Under the pieces are notes generated by a model. The model made no database searches. It was given only the letters and a program-made list of their open reading frames with translations, and had not been told where the DNA came from. Source: Erpobdella octoculata (taxonomy: Eukaryota; Annelida; Clitellata; Hirudinida; Erpobdellidae). From it: a DNA stretch of 64,000 bases. The stretch spans positions 7,904,642-7,968,641 of the forward strand of contig OZ022246.1 of the NCBI GenBank assembly GCA_963978895.1. Direction: 5' to 3'. The translations under genes were made by a program, and so were the position numbers. How positions within the stretch are numbered: the first letter of the stretch is position 1; every line of letters starts with the position of its first letter. Positions 22,090 through 50,795 of the stretch are shown piece by piece.

Positions 22090-22856
22090 GAAGTTAATAA
22101 AGATATCAAAGCATTAAAAGATTTGTAAACTAAACTGTATTTCAGTTTGCCTATTTTGATTTGTAGTTTCTGAAGGCTTGGCGGGCTAACAGTTTCAGCC
22201 ACCTCCTAGTAGCTTTCTTTATGGGGCATCATCAATTGGCTCTCTGCCACAGAGATATCTGCATCCAGTTGAGCTAAGGAAGCCAAACAGCTCTATGACA
22301 GCACTTTAAAAATTTTCCTCAAAATGCACAACAGAAGAAATAAGCTTCAACACTGTTGTAATTCAGAGTTGAACCTCAATTTCAAGGAGGAAGCAGATGA
22401 GTCCAATAACAAAATTAAAAAAATAAATTAGTGCATTAAAACGCAGTCGAAACACAAATTTTAAAGTTTTTACTGCTGACAGTAAACCTGAAGTCTACAT
22501 TATTTGGATGTTGAGTAAACTAATGTGGCCGGAAGGTACCTGCGAACTATTTTCAAATCTACACATCTAGCTGACCATCTTGTTGAGAATAGTGTTGTTG
22601 TGGACGGTCTAGTTTTATAACTTCTTTAAAACCACCTCACTTCTTATTTTTTATTCTTTTCGTGGATATTTTTTAGCTGGACTAGCACACATCAGTTTTA
22701 AACATGTGGTCACTGTTTTTTTTTTAATTACACTAAATAACCCAATGAGATTCAAGTACCCCCAGTAAAAAAAGTCCTCGGATTTGCAAAAATCACACGG
22801 GTGGTACCTGTCGGAGCTGGGGGTCCGGACCCCTGGACCCCCCGCCCAGCGCCGCG

Positions 22857-22860
<4 letters not shown>
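22090..22860. other. Unassigned stretch, probably degraded repeat
   Basis: No gene is recognisable. It ends with a GC-rich segment (22800-22855) containing the palindromic 'gggggtccggacccc' and then a TA array (22860-22891). Contrast in base composition suggests transposon-derived sequence. Confidence 0.35.
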
Positions 22861-22891
<31 letters not shown>

Positions 22892-22894
<3 letters not shown>

Positions 22895-22938
22895 GCAATA
22901 TTGAAACAAGTACAAATAATTAAATTTTATAATGGCAT
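22892..22938. repeat. Direct repeat flanking the MULE gene (left)
   Basis: The 46-bp string from 'aatgcaatattgaaacaag' to 'ttttataatggca' recurs with one mismatch at 25183-25229, just outside the other end of the FLYWCH/MULE coding region. Confidence 0.85.
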
Positions 22939-22941
22939 AAG

Positions 22942-24975
22942 TTAGTATATACCGTCGCTATCATAAACACACACTAGTTCGTTTTGGTTGGCTTGTGTTT
23001 CTTCTTTTAACTCCTTGTCTTCTTTTCCAGTACAATCTTCTTTTTTTTCAACATCAATTTCTTCCAACTCGCCTATAGAAAAAGTCGTAATTGGTATCAT
23101 GAACAACTTATCAATCAAAGAAACTTTCACAGCGCCTTCAAGCTGATTTTCGCTGTCAGAAATTATTATTATATCGTTAATCTGAACTTTGTTGTCTTTT
23201 ATTTCTTCTTTTTGGCTTTCAATTACCATTCCTATATCAAAATAATATTTGTTGTTCTATTAATCCAATATAAGTTATCCAAAAAACAGATTTGCCAGTT
23301 GTTTTAGACCATTATTCCACCCTTCTAGATCATTGTTGGTTCTAATTTTCAGGCTTACAAATTGCTCTTGAATCATTATCATCCGTGCTTCTTTTTCAAG
23401 CACGGAACAAAGAGCGTAGATGTTGGTGTTGTGGTTTGACAGTTGTTTTATACCATTATTCCACCCTTCAAGATCATTGTTGGTTCTAATTTTCAATTGA
23501 AAACAGCACCAGGTAGAAATGGGATAGAACCCAGCCAGCCAAGTATTGTGAAAATATTTCTTAAACAGCTAAGAAATAGAAATTACTTGAGTTAAAATCA
23601 CCAGCAATGAAAATTTATAATATTTATTAGTACTTACTTTAACTTTTGAACAAACCACGTTATTATTTATTTGCTCAAACACGATCGGTATTTGATCGAC
23701 GGACATGTAGGCCAAAGCCATGATTTGTTTCCCAAGATCATATGCTGCCTGTTTTGCCTCCTATTGAGATTTCAATCCTATTTCTGTTAATAGAAATAAA
23801 TTTATTTTGACGTTCAGCCAATATAGATCAAATAAATAATTTTTAACTTCGTAAAACTTACACTTAAATGACGAATAATTGCTTGATTGAAATGAAACAA
23901 GCAGCCGTTTATACGAATAGCGGGAAACACCGCTTTTGCTCCCTTCCAAATTGCTATTTCATAGTCAACTGAAATAGGAAATCCAGTTAAAATAAGTTTA
24001 AAACATCAAATTAATAAATTAAAATGTACCTATTACAGTTAAGCTATCAATTTGAAAACTTCTCAAAACTCGCAAAACTGCTTCGTAATCTGTTGCTCTT
24101 TTCTTCGACATGATAGCAAATGCAACAGGGACCAGTTTTAACGATTCATTTTCCCCAATGAATTTATGTATGGTCAAAAGCTGGTAAAAAGGTCGTTGCA
24201 CCACCTTTAAAATAATTAAATTTCATTGTATATGTGTCTGACTGTTACTCACATTTAAAATATACCTCAAAAGTTGCATCCATATTAAAATTCCTAGAGT
24301 TCCTTCCGATCTCTAATTGTTTTTCGGTTGCCAGAAGTAGATGGCGCTCCCCTTAATTCTTATATCCTTTATCAGGAAATTTGCTGGCAAATGCTGAATA
24401 AGTATTTCCGCTTCCAGACTTGACGGCTGAGATGGTCTGCTTGGTTGCCGATGCTTGTTAACTAGTCTAGAAGCAGATTTGTTGAATAAGAAAGTAATGT
24501 CGATAAAAAATAGTTTCACGTTTATGTACCTCTTTAGCGTTGAGAACTTTGGAAGAATTGAAGCATTGGCACTGTTTTCCAACAAGGAATCTATGACAAT
24601 CTGTTTCGATCCAATGTGTGATTGAGCTTTGCCTTTTTCTATCATTGCAGTCCTGGTTTTTTTGCCCCGAGATGGATTGATTCGGTAGGCAAGTATGGGG
24701 CTGTGTACAATTGTAATGGAAACCGGTTTGAACAACTCTTCCTCTGCATGCTGCTATAAAAAATAACAATTAGCATGTTAAAATGTTTATTCTGAGTCAT
24801 TAGATGACTTATTTTTACTACTTTCAGTGTCTTTAGAAGATTTTGATCGATGGGCACACGTCCAAAATACTTTATTGTTTTTTAGGTCTGTCTTCTCAAC
24901 AATTAGCGCATATCCACGCGAATCGTACAGCATGTCTTTGCTGCGTGTTGTAGCGTTTTCAAGAATTGAGAACAT
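22942..24975 (-). CDS. FLYWCH/MULE-type transposase gene
   Basis: Minus-strand exons separated by short introns encode a Mutator-like element transposase. In order: an FLYWCH zinc-finger-like domain (24975-24785: KDMLYDSRGYALIVEKTD, then NNKVFWTCAHR); continuation 24752-24530 with a second Cys/His cluster; a linker with KHRQPSRPSQPSS; the MULE catalytic domain start NFNMDATFEVV joined to QRPFYQLLTIHKF and LVPVAFAIMSKKRATDYEAVL (about 24290-24050); VDYEIAIWKGAKAVFP and NGCLFHFNQAIIRHLS (23970-23870); then AAYDLGKQIMALAYMSVDQI (23760-23650) and RTNNDLEGWNNGIKQL. The motif RTNNDLEGWNNG occurs twice in a row (23496-23275), an internal duplication. The tail is acidic (DSDGIY). The catalytic Asp residues look present, but intron joins are not all verified; it may be a recently active or a domesticated copy. 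Confidence 0.75.
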
Positions 24976-25182
24976 GGGTTCATCGTCATCAGAGTCTTAG
25001 AATTGACGTAAATTACAAATATAAAACTAAATTACTGTTGAGCTGTAATATTTTATAAACTGTTCAAAATCGTTTGTATTTACCTTTGTCGCTTTTTAGT
25101 TCATTTTTATTTCCGCCATTGTCCTCAAATTTTTCTTTAGTGCTGTAACACTTCAACCCATCTTAAAGAAAATATGTTATTC

Positions 25183-25229
25183 AATGCAATATTGGAACAA
25201 GTACAAATAATTAAATTTTATAATGGCAC
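25183..25229. repeat. Direct repeat flanking the MULE gene (right)
   Basis: Partner of 22892-22938. It is followed at once by the Helitron-like tail at 25230. Confidence 0.85.
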
Positions 25230-25480
25230 TAGCGGGGTTACCCGGCGTTCCAGGGGTTTTCAGAGGTTTTGTTATCGGTTTTCTCTCTTGCTCGCGTTTC
25301 CTTCCCCGCTTGCTCTCCCGCTTCCGGTCGCTTTCCCGTCCGTTCCAGCTCACTTTGTCTTTTCCATTTTTTCTTAACTTCTTTTAGCCCATATAACGTA
25401 AAATAGATTTGCTAAAACTGGCTAAAAGTTGCTTGAAGTCTTCAAACGTTGTTACGTAAACTAAATTTGAATTTTGTTAC
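25230..25480 (-). mobile_element. Helitron-like element, 3' part
   Basis: CTAG (25230-25233) followed on the plus strand by 'cggggttacccggcgttcc' and a short CCCGCTTCCGGTCGCTTTC array, then 'cataacgtaaaatagattt' as in the other copies. Confidence 0.55.
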
Positions 25481-25679
25481 GCAATTATTTCTGATGGTCG
25501 TACCATGTAGTTCTAGATACCTGTAGATGAAACCAATTTGGAGCGTTTACCATCCTGGGCATACACATCTAGCAGCTAGGTGCATGCGCCCACTGCAGAT
25601 GTGCAGTGACTTCTATCCCCCCCAAGTGGCCGGGCTCAATTCCCCCCTCCTCCAAGTTGCGACCGCCATTATTTTTAGA

Positions 25680-26345
25680 ATTTTTAGTTGCCGTAGACAC
25701 GTGGGTTCGATTCCTAGTAAAGTCGTATATATATATATGCTGCCAGATAGATAATTTATGAAGTGAAACATTGCGTTGAAATGTTTCGAGAGCCTATAAA
25801 TAGGATGACTAACTGTCACCACTGTCATCATAGTCGTAGTCTAACGTTAAGTAGCTCCGAAAGACTGAGACTTCTAGCCATCATTTTTTGGTGATGGTCG
25901 GTGGCTCAGTTGGTAAGAGCGCTTGCATTTGGGCGAGGCGGTGTTGCCGTAGACACGTGGGTTCGATTCCCAGTAGAGTCGTATAAATATTTGCGTTATT
26001 TGTGGTGACAGTTAGTCATCCTATTTATAGGCTCTCGAAACATTTCAACGCAATGTTTCACTTCATAAATTATCTATCTGGCAGCAGACAAGCTGTCGAG
26101 CCGAAGTAAGGAGTTCTGAGCCTATCATAGTCGTAGTCTAACGTTAAGTAGCTCCGAAAGACTGAGACTTCTAGCCATCATTTTTTGGTGATGGTCGGTG
26201 GCTCAGTTGGTAAGAGCGCTTGCATTTGGGCGAGGCGGTGTTGCCGTAGACACGTGGGTTCGATTCCTAGTAGAGTCGTATAAATATTTGCGTTATTTGT
26301 GGTGACAGTTAGTCATCCTATTTATAGGCTCTCGAAACATTTCAA
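25680..26345. repeat. tRNA-derived SINE cluster with inverted unit
   Basis: Two direct units (about 25830-26080 and 26125-26345) each carry a perfect box A (TGGCTCAGTTGG) and box B (GGTTCGATTCC) separated by a 50-bp stretch. A third box B lies at 25708. The segment 25740-25815 is the reverse complement of 26005-26085, and the phrase 'ctatttataggctctcgaaa' appears in both orientations. The tRNA-like part cannot be folded with a 7-bp acceptor stem, so this is a SINE or SINE-derived satellite rather than tRNA genes. Confidence 0.65.
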
Positions 26346-26347
26346 CG

Positions 26348-27944
<1,597 letters not shown>

Positions 27945-27990
27945 ATATATATATATATATATATAAGGTGAAATATATATAGTTTGAGTT

Positions 27991-28709
27991 TTAACACACT
28001 TTTTTGTTCTTTCTATACACATTTTCCTCAACAATTCGTCTAATTTCGGTATAATACTCAAACACATCATCAACAGAGGATTTACAAGGTTTCCACTGAC
28101 CACCTGCGTCTTGAAATTCAATAACTTTATATTTGATTTCCATATTCCTAAGCAAAATAAAACGCGATTTGTAAAACTTATTGTAAAAGAAAACAATTTT
28201 AATGGTTATATAAACGTCCGGGGACCGAACATTATCCGCCGGACGTTCCCCGTCTGAAAATTTGCAAAATATAATAAGAACTACTAGACTAAATTTTTAA
28301 CTATTAACTATAATTATCAGTAAAAAATAGTTTTAATGGAATTTCCGAGGTGGAAAATGTCCTACATTCAATACGGCTGTGTATGTATGTATGTATGTAT
28401 ATATGTTTGTGTAAATGCTAAAACTTTTCGTAACCCTGTAGTTGGCGCAGAAATCGCAAAACCACAAAAATTTGTGTTGATGTTTAAAAATCCGTCTCAA
28501 TTTTTCAAAATTATTTCTTTTACAATGATAAGGTAAGCTAACCTAGTACATTTGAAAGCGTGACGCTTTCGACAATGCTCCATCCATTTATCAGATCGAA
28601 CCAGGTTCCCGCAGGCTAACTCGCAACAATGTAACTTAAACTTGAATTTTTCTCGCGGCATACTCTTTTCTTTAACAAAGTAAACAAATTGTGAACAAGA
28701 AGGAGTCAA
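27991..28709 (-). CDS. Small two-exon Cys/His-rich protein, unknown function
   Basis: Exon 1 (28709-28543) starts MTPSCSQFVYFVKEKSMPRE and contains a finger-like pattern CCELACGN, DKWMEHCRKRH, FKC. A donor GT at 28542 and an acceptor AG before 28147 join in frame to exon 2 (28147-27991: NMEIKYKVIEFQDAGGQWK, then PCKSSVDDVFEYYTEI and a short basic end before the TAA). The product would be about 107 residues. Both sides of the predicted splice look coding, which argues that this is real. The spacing of Cys and His recalls zinc fingers at the N-terminus of transposases, and the gene sits between a hAT element and P-like relics, so it may be a transposon accessory or a captured fragment. I do not recognise a family. 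Confidence 0.5.
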
Positions 28710-29130
28710 AAAGAGTCAAGTTTATTTTATATAGGCATAGCCGTCATCAGTCGTAGAACTTATCAGCATTCATGGGCTTCAGCATAAATTATGTTCCATG
28801 TCCATTCGGTTGCGGCTACATCGTGAAGCGTATTAGATGAGCTATATGAAAGATAAGATGGACATTAAATGTTAATTAACGAATCTCGAGTCAACTTTGA
28901 GAAGCCACACGACGTCTCACGACTCTCACGTCGTTTAGATATATTCGAAATGGAAGGATTTTTAAACTTTTTTCCTTACCCCCTTTTATTTTTTCTTCCC
29001 CCCCTGTTTTTTACCGGGCGAAGCTGCGCCCGGCTGTATAAGGATAGAAGCCACTGCAGATGTGCACTATTTATTGAACTCATGTTCAATTATTTTTTTT
29101 TATTGTTTATTAGAAATAACACAACAATTG

Positions 29131-30094
29131 CAGTGTTGGAAAAAGTACCGTGTTTCAGTACTTAAGTAAAAGTACAAGTAACGCCTCAAAAAGTTACTTA
29201 AGTAAAAGTAAAAGTATTTGCTAAAAAATGTACTTAAGTAAAAGTAAAAAGTAACAGCACTTTAAAGTTACTTTTAAAGTAAAAAGTAAAAGTACTGAAG
29301 CCGCTTTTTGTAATTGTCATTCGTCAATCATCTAACTCTATTTTATCATAATTCCATCGTCTTTCAAGCGCTACTGCGTTGATAAAACTGATAAACTAAT
29401 TGGTAACACGCAAACTAATGAAAAAATTCTATTTTTACGTGCCTTTTTGTCAATTTTTCGTATTTCGATACATGCACTGGATGCACGCGTATCACGTGTT
29501 TCTTCAAGTTTGACGGAGAATTGTGGAATGCTAAACACATAATTACTTTACTTTAGGTTTGCCCAGCAAGCATGTGAATCTGAACGTTTTAGCTTCCATC
29601 GATTGAAATCTGAACATTTTAACTAAATATGGCCATGGGCGTTCTTTATTAAGTTCATTGTTGTTACGCGCCTATCATCGCCACCACTGCTCACATTCGA
29701 TCCTTTGAAAGATTCCATAGTAGATAATCTCGAACAATCTATTGTACACCAAAACAAGTATGACCGCGAAAATCTTAGCTCCACCCACAAGCTTCAATAC
29801 TACTAACTACTAACATAAAAGTAAAATGGGGTTCGAAAATGCATACGTTAATAAATAATCATAGATAATTAATACAACATCGATTTAGACTTTATGTCGT
29901 TTTATTAATTTTTTACAGTACTTTGTAACGGTTTGTCCTGGAAAAGTAACGAAGTAAAAGTAAGTCCGAAAATAATACTTCGTTACAAGTAAAAAGTACT
30001 GAAAATAATGTGTACTCCGTTACAGGCAAAAAGTACGTCTGATGTACTTAAGTAAAGTAACGCGTTACTTTTACTTCGTTACCGAACAACACAG
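29131..30094. mobile_element. hAT-like non-autonomous element (CAGTGTTGG ends)
   Basis: Starts CAGTGTTGGAAAAAGTACCG and ends with the complement of a CTGTGTTGTTCGG-like terminus. Subterminal 'acttaagtaaaagta' motifs are repeated in both orientations at the two ends. The flanks are the 8-bp duplication AACAATTG (29123-29130, 30095-30102). No transposase is visible. Confidence 0.85.
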
Positions 30095-30139
30095 AACAAT
30101 TGTACACAAAAAAATAGTTTATTAAAAAATAAATTTTAT

Positions 30140-31200
30140 TTACTAACGCAGTTTATCAATTTTTCTACGCTTTGAACTGTGGTTACCATGACAATTTGCC
30201 TTGTTTGTTATTTCTTTCACAAGATTTTTAGTTACACAATTAAAAAAAATATATACAATTAATTTTGTCAGTTCATGTCCATGTGTATATAAATAGTTGT
30301 TAAGTCCATAATCTACAATAGCTTGATTGCAAGTCGTACGATCAATTATTTGATAAAATAAGGAATTATGGGATTCTGCAGCTAGCCGTTTTTGCATCAT
30401 ATCAGCTGATGAACAAATTTCTTCATATACAATCCAGCAGTGCTCAGTTAACATAAAGACCAGTTCTGTTGGTTTTTTAGTCCTCCTCTGTTAACGACGT
30501 CAAAAAACTTCTGAGCTTCATCGGACGATGGCTGATGAAATTCAAACAAAATCTCTTTACAGCTTTCACATTTAGTAATTCTGCTGACAGATCGTGCAAT
30601 ATAACCACTAACATATTATTATATTATGTTAGCATCGCTGATGGAAGGCTTTTGATTGAAAATTAAAACCGAAGCGATTGTGTCAGCGATTGAAGTGAAG
30701 TATGTGACTTCTTGTATCTGTTGGGTATAAATTAAGTAACACAAATAACAAAACTCTAATTTTGAACTCACGAACGTTTATTCAGCTTATATTAAGACTA
30801 AGAAAACGAAACTACACTAAACTCGTGTCCATACAAAGATAATAAACCAATATATAATTAAATAGATAATTATTTAATTATCTACACTACAGAAGAATCA
30901 TGTTGTGACAATCTCATTGATTCTATATTTGATGATTGGATTGTTGTTTCATCAATTTCAGTCAAAGAAATTTGAGAGCACTTTAGAAGTGACAATGCCC
31001 AAATTTTTCGGTCACTGTCTAGAACCTGCTTCATGCTGATAAAATAATTTGATCCGGAAATTTGTCGCAACCAGCCGAATCTTGATTCTATTGGATCAGA
31101 CTGTAGGTAACCCAGGAGAATTATTTCAAACCCCCATTCTGTCAACAAATTTTAATGAACCACTGAAAATATGTTTGTATTGTGATGCTCGAACAAGTTT
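30140..31200 (-). pseudogene. P-element-like transposase relic, C-terminal half
   Basis: Minus-strand fragments: LLGYLQSDPIESRFGWLRQI and SGSNYFISMKQVLDSDRKIW (31148-30882), then TYFTSIADTIASVLIF (near 30715-30640), GYIARSVSRITKCESCKEIL (30605-30540) and TEHCWIVYEEICSSADMM (30454-30400). The block DPxExRFGWxRQxSGxNYFxS is the signature of P-element/THAP9-type transposases, and the CxxC that follows is usual there. The fragment is broken by an insertion at about 30730-30880 and by frameshifts, so it is not functional. Confidence 0.75.
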
Positions 31201-31439
31201 TCCGTGAATCGATGTAGTCACTGAGAGGTCTTGAAATATTGTTATGCTCACATCCACAAGAGGAATGTGATTTTTCACAGTTATCTTGAAAATGATGAGG
31301 GTATCACTGCTTGGCTTCTTCAGAATAGAACTTTGCTTTAGATTGTTGGATACAGTTGTTTACAGCAAAAACTTCCATTTAAAGTTTCTATGATGGATTC
31401 AGCTAAAATTAAGTTGAGAATTGTAAATATAATTTGTAG

Positions 31440-32090
31440 AAACTCCAGTTTAAAGAAAGAGTCAAACTGTTGAAAAGAAGAGAGAAATCCAGCTGATCTT
31501 CCAACCAAAGGACCAATGAACCGTAGTTACTGGTAATCGATACCAGTGAGGGGTTTCTCATTACCCATCTGGTTGGGTAAAAAGGTCGAAAAGACGTCCC
31601 GGCCTAGATGTCTGCTTCACTGTTATCGCGATCCTTAAGGGTGTTAAACCATGACAACCTTTTCGGTGATCCACGGGTAAATACAATGATTTTTTGGATC
31701 AATTTCATGATGTTCTCAATATCAACAATGTTTTTCACTTCGTCTTGGACGATTAGGTTCAAATTGTGGGCTCGGCAGTGGACAAAAAGAGCTCTCGGTT
31801 TGGCTTGATATACTCGTGGTTTCAATCCGGCGATATCACCTGACATGGCAGCAGCCCCATCGTAGCATTGACCTCTGCAGTTTTCAATCATCAAATTGCT
31901 TCGGAGGAGGACGTCTTTAAAGATGTTGAACAAGTCAATACATTTCTTTTGTTTGTCGATGTAAAGTGGCAGATGATCCAGACGATATAAACGTACATCA
32001 CTTGAGACCCTGCAATTGCCAAATTGAGTAGTCCAGCCCTTCGACTGCTGATCGTTTAGCCTTAGGGCAAACCTCTGGCTGTAAACCTCA
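31440..32090 (-). pseudogene. hAT (ZMYM-like) transposase fragment
   Basis: Encodes CRGQCYDGAAAMSGDIAGLK and KPRALFVHCRAHNLNLIVQD (31880-31730), GSPKRLSWFNTL, and after a stop RPFYPTRWVMRNPSLVSI (31560-31510). CxxQxYDGAxxMSG and CxxHxLNL are the core catalytic-region motifs of hAT transposases related to ZMYM/THAP-hAT genes. It lies between two P-like relics. Confidence 0.75.
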
Positions 32091-32720
32091 AATATTTAAG
32101 GAGAGATATTGCCCTTATTTGTTGGCACTTTCCAATGCTTGTCCACAAGAAATGTAGTAATTGCCTCCTACCATCTGCCTCATCCACCCAAACATCAACT
32201 CAATTGCACCAGATTGCAAGTTTTCCATCAGCACATAATTAAATCCCATTTCACTTAATAAATATTTAGCGCATGATGTGATTGATTTGAGTTTGCATAA
32301 CTGCGGTAAACGTTTCTCTACTCAATCCTGGATTATGTGATTGTTCCCAAGTTTCAATGAGCTTTAAAAACCGTTAAATTTCTCTAATTTTCAATCTGTG
32401 GTACAACGTATTGGGTCCACAAAACAGTTTTTTATGATGTCCTTTATTTTTTGATTTGATTTGATGTTCTGTATTCCCCACATTTTTAAAATAATCGCAA
32501 CAAAATCTCCAGTAGATTTCCAATCAGGCCTGGTGTTTGAATAAAAATATAAAGCATCCCTGGTAGATTCACTAAAAACTGCACAGGCATGTTTGACTGA
32601 AACTCGTTCAATATTACTTATGTTCATGGCAGATTTAGTTAACTTGTGAGTTTTTTCAAACACTGATTTTGCTCCATTTCAACAATTTGAAGTTTGCTTA
32701 TTAAAGCAATTACCTGCAAA
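32090..32720 (-). pseudogene. Second P-element-like transposase relic
   Basis: Encodes ERVSVKHACAVFSESTRDAL and WKSTGDFVAIILKMWGIQN (32663-32391), then LIETWEQSHNPGLSRETFTA and LMENLQSGAIELMFGWMRQM, VGGNYYISCGQALESANK. The last block is the same domain as FGWLRQISGSNYF in the neighbouring relic, so two different P-like copies are present. Frameshifts and an early stop make it non-functional. Confidence 0.7.
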
Positions 32721-33239
32721 TGTTCATTTTCTCTGTCAGGGCAAATAAAAATATTTCTAGTTTGAAAGTTCTTGTAAATGTTTTTGAAAACATGCACAGG
32801 GTCAAAAAGAAGAAAAAATTAGTTTCTTGTTTCTAGATTAATTATGCTCTGACTCATTTTTTAGGACATGGAATTCTAGATATAGCATCTGGAATACCAA
32901 CCCATTAGCGTACCAATACGCGTTTGGGCCTAAGTTTTGAGTGCACTATTCAACTATTTAGAATACATTTTAGTATTAAAATAAAATTAATCACAGCCGT
33001 TTGGGTGCAAATTTATTCATGAAACAAAACTTAAAGTATTTGAAACATGTTTAAACACACACAATAAACACACACAAAATATTAATTAGTATTCATTTGG
33101 CAAGTCATATAAATGTAAATAAAAATGTTGTAAATTTTGCTAATTTATTGAGCGCCTTTTCCACTTTGTTCAAAGGCGCTGTTCTTTTACATGCCCCACA
33201 AAGAGAACGATTTTACCCGCTAAATTTTCCGTTGACATG

Positions 33240-33325
33240 GGCTACTAGGCAGTGAGTGGGAGTCGAACCGTGAAGCTCTCACATTCAAGGCTAACCCTTT
33301 ACCAACTCAGCTAACCTAGCACCTA
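33240..33325 (-). repeat. tRNA-like SINE fragment
   Basis: On the minus strand TTAGCTGAGTTGGTAAAGG (box A-like) and GGTTCGACTCCC (box B) are about 45 bp apart. The arms do not give a normal acceptor stem with CCA-ready end, so a SINE head is likelier than a tRNA gene. Confidence 0.5.
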
Positions 33326-33424
33326 GTCATGTTTATTTAACAAGTTTATCTAATTTTCTTTTTTTTTGCTGCAATTTTCATTCTTCTGATTTAATTCTTT
33401 CACATAATTGTTGCTATTTTTGCC

Positions 33425-34330
33425 ATTCATTATCTACATTAATGATATGGTGGAACCGGAACAGGGGGCAGCATTCTGTTGTTTGCAGATGCAAAGATAT
33501 ACAGAAGGATAGCAAAGGTGGAGGATTGTGCGGAGCTGCAGAGTTGTCTGGATAAAGTTATAGAATGGTTTGAAAAGTGGGATATGAAGATAAATGCAGA
33601 TAAGTGTAGTATAATGAAATTAAACCAAAACAAAATTTCACATCTTAATTATAATATAAATGGAAAAGCATTAGAAAAAGTCAAATCTACACGTGACCTA
33701 GGTGTCATCTTTGACAATGAATTATCCTTTAGAGAGCACATTCATACCATCACCAGTAGAGCATACAAAATACTGGGATTGATAAAAAGAAACTTTGATT
33801 TGCTGGATAAAAAGTCTTGCATTTGTCTGTAGGACAAAGCACTAGTGAGAAGTCAAGTGGAATACGCATCTAGTGTTTGGTCTCCATATAAGATAAGAAC
33901 AATCAAAGAATTAGAAAAAGTACAGAGAAGGGCTACAAAATATTAAAAGCCTGTAAAAACAAGAGTTATGAGGACAGACTTAAGTATCTTGGGTTACCAT
34001 TTTTGTCAGATAGAAGAATAAAGGGAGACTTGATAGAAACATTCAAAATCATTTGTGGATATTATCAAGAAGACTTTGCCCCAGGCCTACAGTTAAAAGA
34101 GGTAATGAGCTCAAGTTACAAAAGAAAATGGCAAGAAAAAACACAAGAAAATACAGCTTCTGCCTAAAAATATTTGATAAATGGAATCAGCTCCCAAACA
34201 GTTTGGTGTTGTCAAAGAGTGTGAATGAATTTAAAAACAATATTGATAGGTTGTGGAAAGAGAAGTAATGAATGAGAAATAATGAGAGACAATAAGTCTT
34301 AAGACTTTCGTCTTATTTACTTTACTTTAT
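33425..34330 (+). pseudogene. CR1/L2-clade LINE, 5'-truncated reverse transcriptase
   Basis: Plus-strand coding remnants in order: YINDMVE, then LLFADAKIYRRI (the FADD box of the reverse transcriptase with one Asp codon lost), DKVIEWFEKWDMKINADKCS, STRDLGVIFDNELSFREHI, RAYKILGLIKRNF; after a stop, RSQVEYASSVWSP, YEDRLKYLGLPFLSDRRIKG and DLIETFKIICGYYQ; finally NTRKYSFCLKIFDKWNQLP and VNEFKNNIDRLW. This is the C-terminal half of a CR1/L2-type ORF2. Several frameshifts and stops show it is dead. The 3' end is near 34330. Confidence 0.85.
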
Positions 34331-34639
34331 TTTATATGCAGTTGAAAACTTGGAACTTATAGATTCTTTAAGATCCTGATTAACTGCACAAAAGTTTTCT
34401 TATATCAAAAGAGAATCGTCCACTGGCAATCTGTCAACTATTTCTATAAAAAATTTTATGATTTGTAGATGATATAAATAACTTTAAATTACTTTCTAAT
34501 TTTTTCAAAGCATCAAATATTTTCCAGTTTTGGAAACAAACTGAGAAAGTATATTCAGACTCTCAGTTGTTGGTGTTGAAAGGTATGTTAAGGTGCATTA
34601 GGAAATATGGTTGCCACTACCCCGGGTTTTAGATGGTTT

Positions 34640-34790
34640 ACTTACATTTGAAGGTAAATCCGTTAAATTATTTTAACGCAGCGGAAATTAACGGTTTTAC
34701 CTAAAACCTCCAAACGACCATGCTTAAGAAAAACCTCTAAAAACCCGTAGAACGTTGGGTATGGGTATCCCACTAAGCGACTAGTGTAAA
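34640..34790 (+). repeat. Diverged Helitron-like tail
   Basis: 'aacctctaaaaacccgtaga' followed by 'acgttgggtatgggtatccc' and a terminal CTAG resembles the tail of the Helitron-like family in a decayed form. Confidence 0.35.
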
Positions 34791-35077
34791 GATGTAAAAG
34801 TGATTTTGTTTTTTGCTTGGACTTGTTAGGCTCTAGGATGCAGTGTAGTTTTTCTGGGTTACCTCCGATTGCCTCCGATTGATTAAAAAAATTTTACCCA
34901 CGACAAAAAATACGCACCTTACTCAGCGGCAAACTGGCCATTAATGACATTTTGGTTCACTTTTAGATTTAGCTCACTTGTTTGTTTTGATTTGTTGTCG
35001 TTTGATTTGAAGCTTATTTTATTACTAAATTTATTTAAATTATCGATATTTTAAAATAAATTCAAAGTTTAAACGTT

Positions 35078-50795
<15,718 letters not shown>

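Noticed and set aside
21182..22117. Open frames in all phases encoding Arg/Ser- or Pro/Phe-rich peptides
   Set aside because: They are translations of an 18-bp minisatellite inside Helitron-like elements; frames are open on both strands simply because the unit lacks stops.
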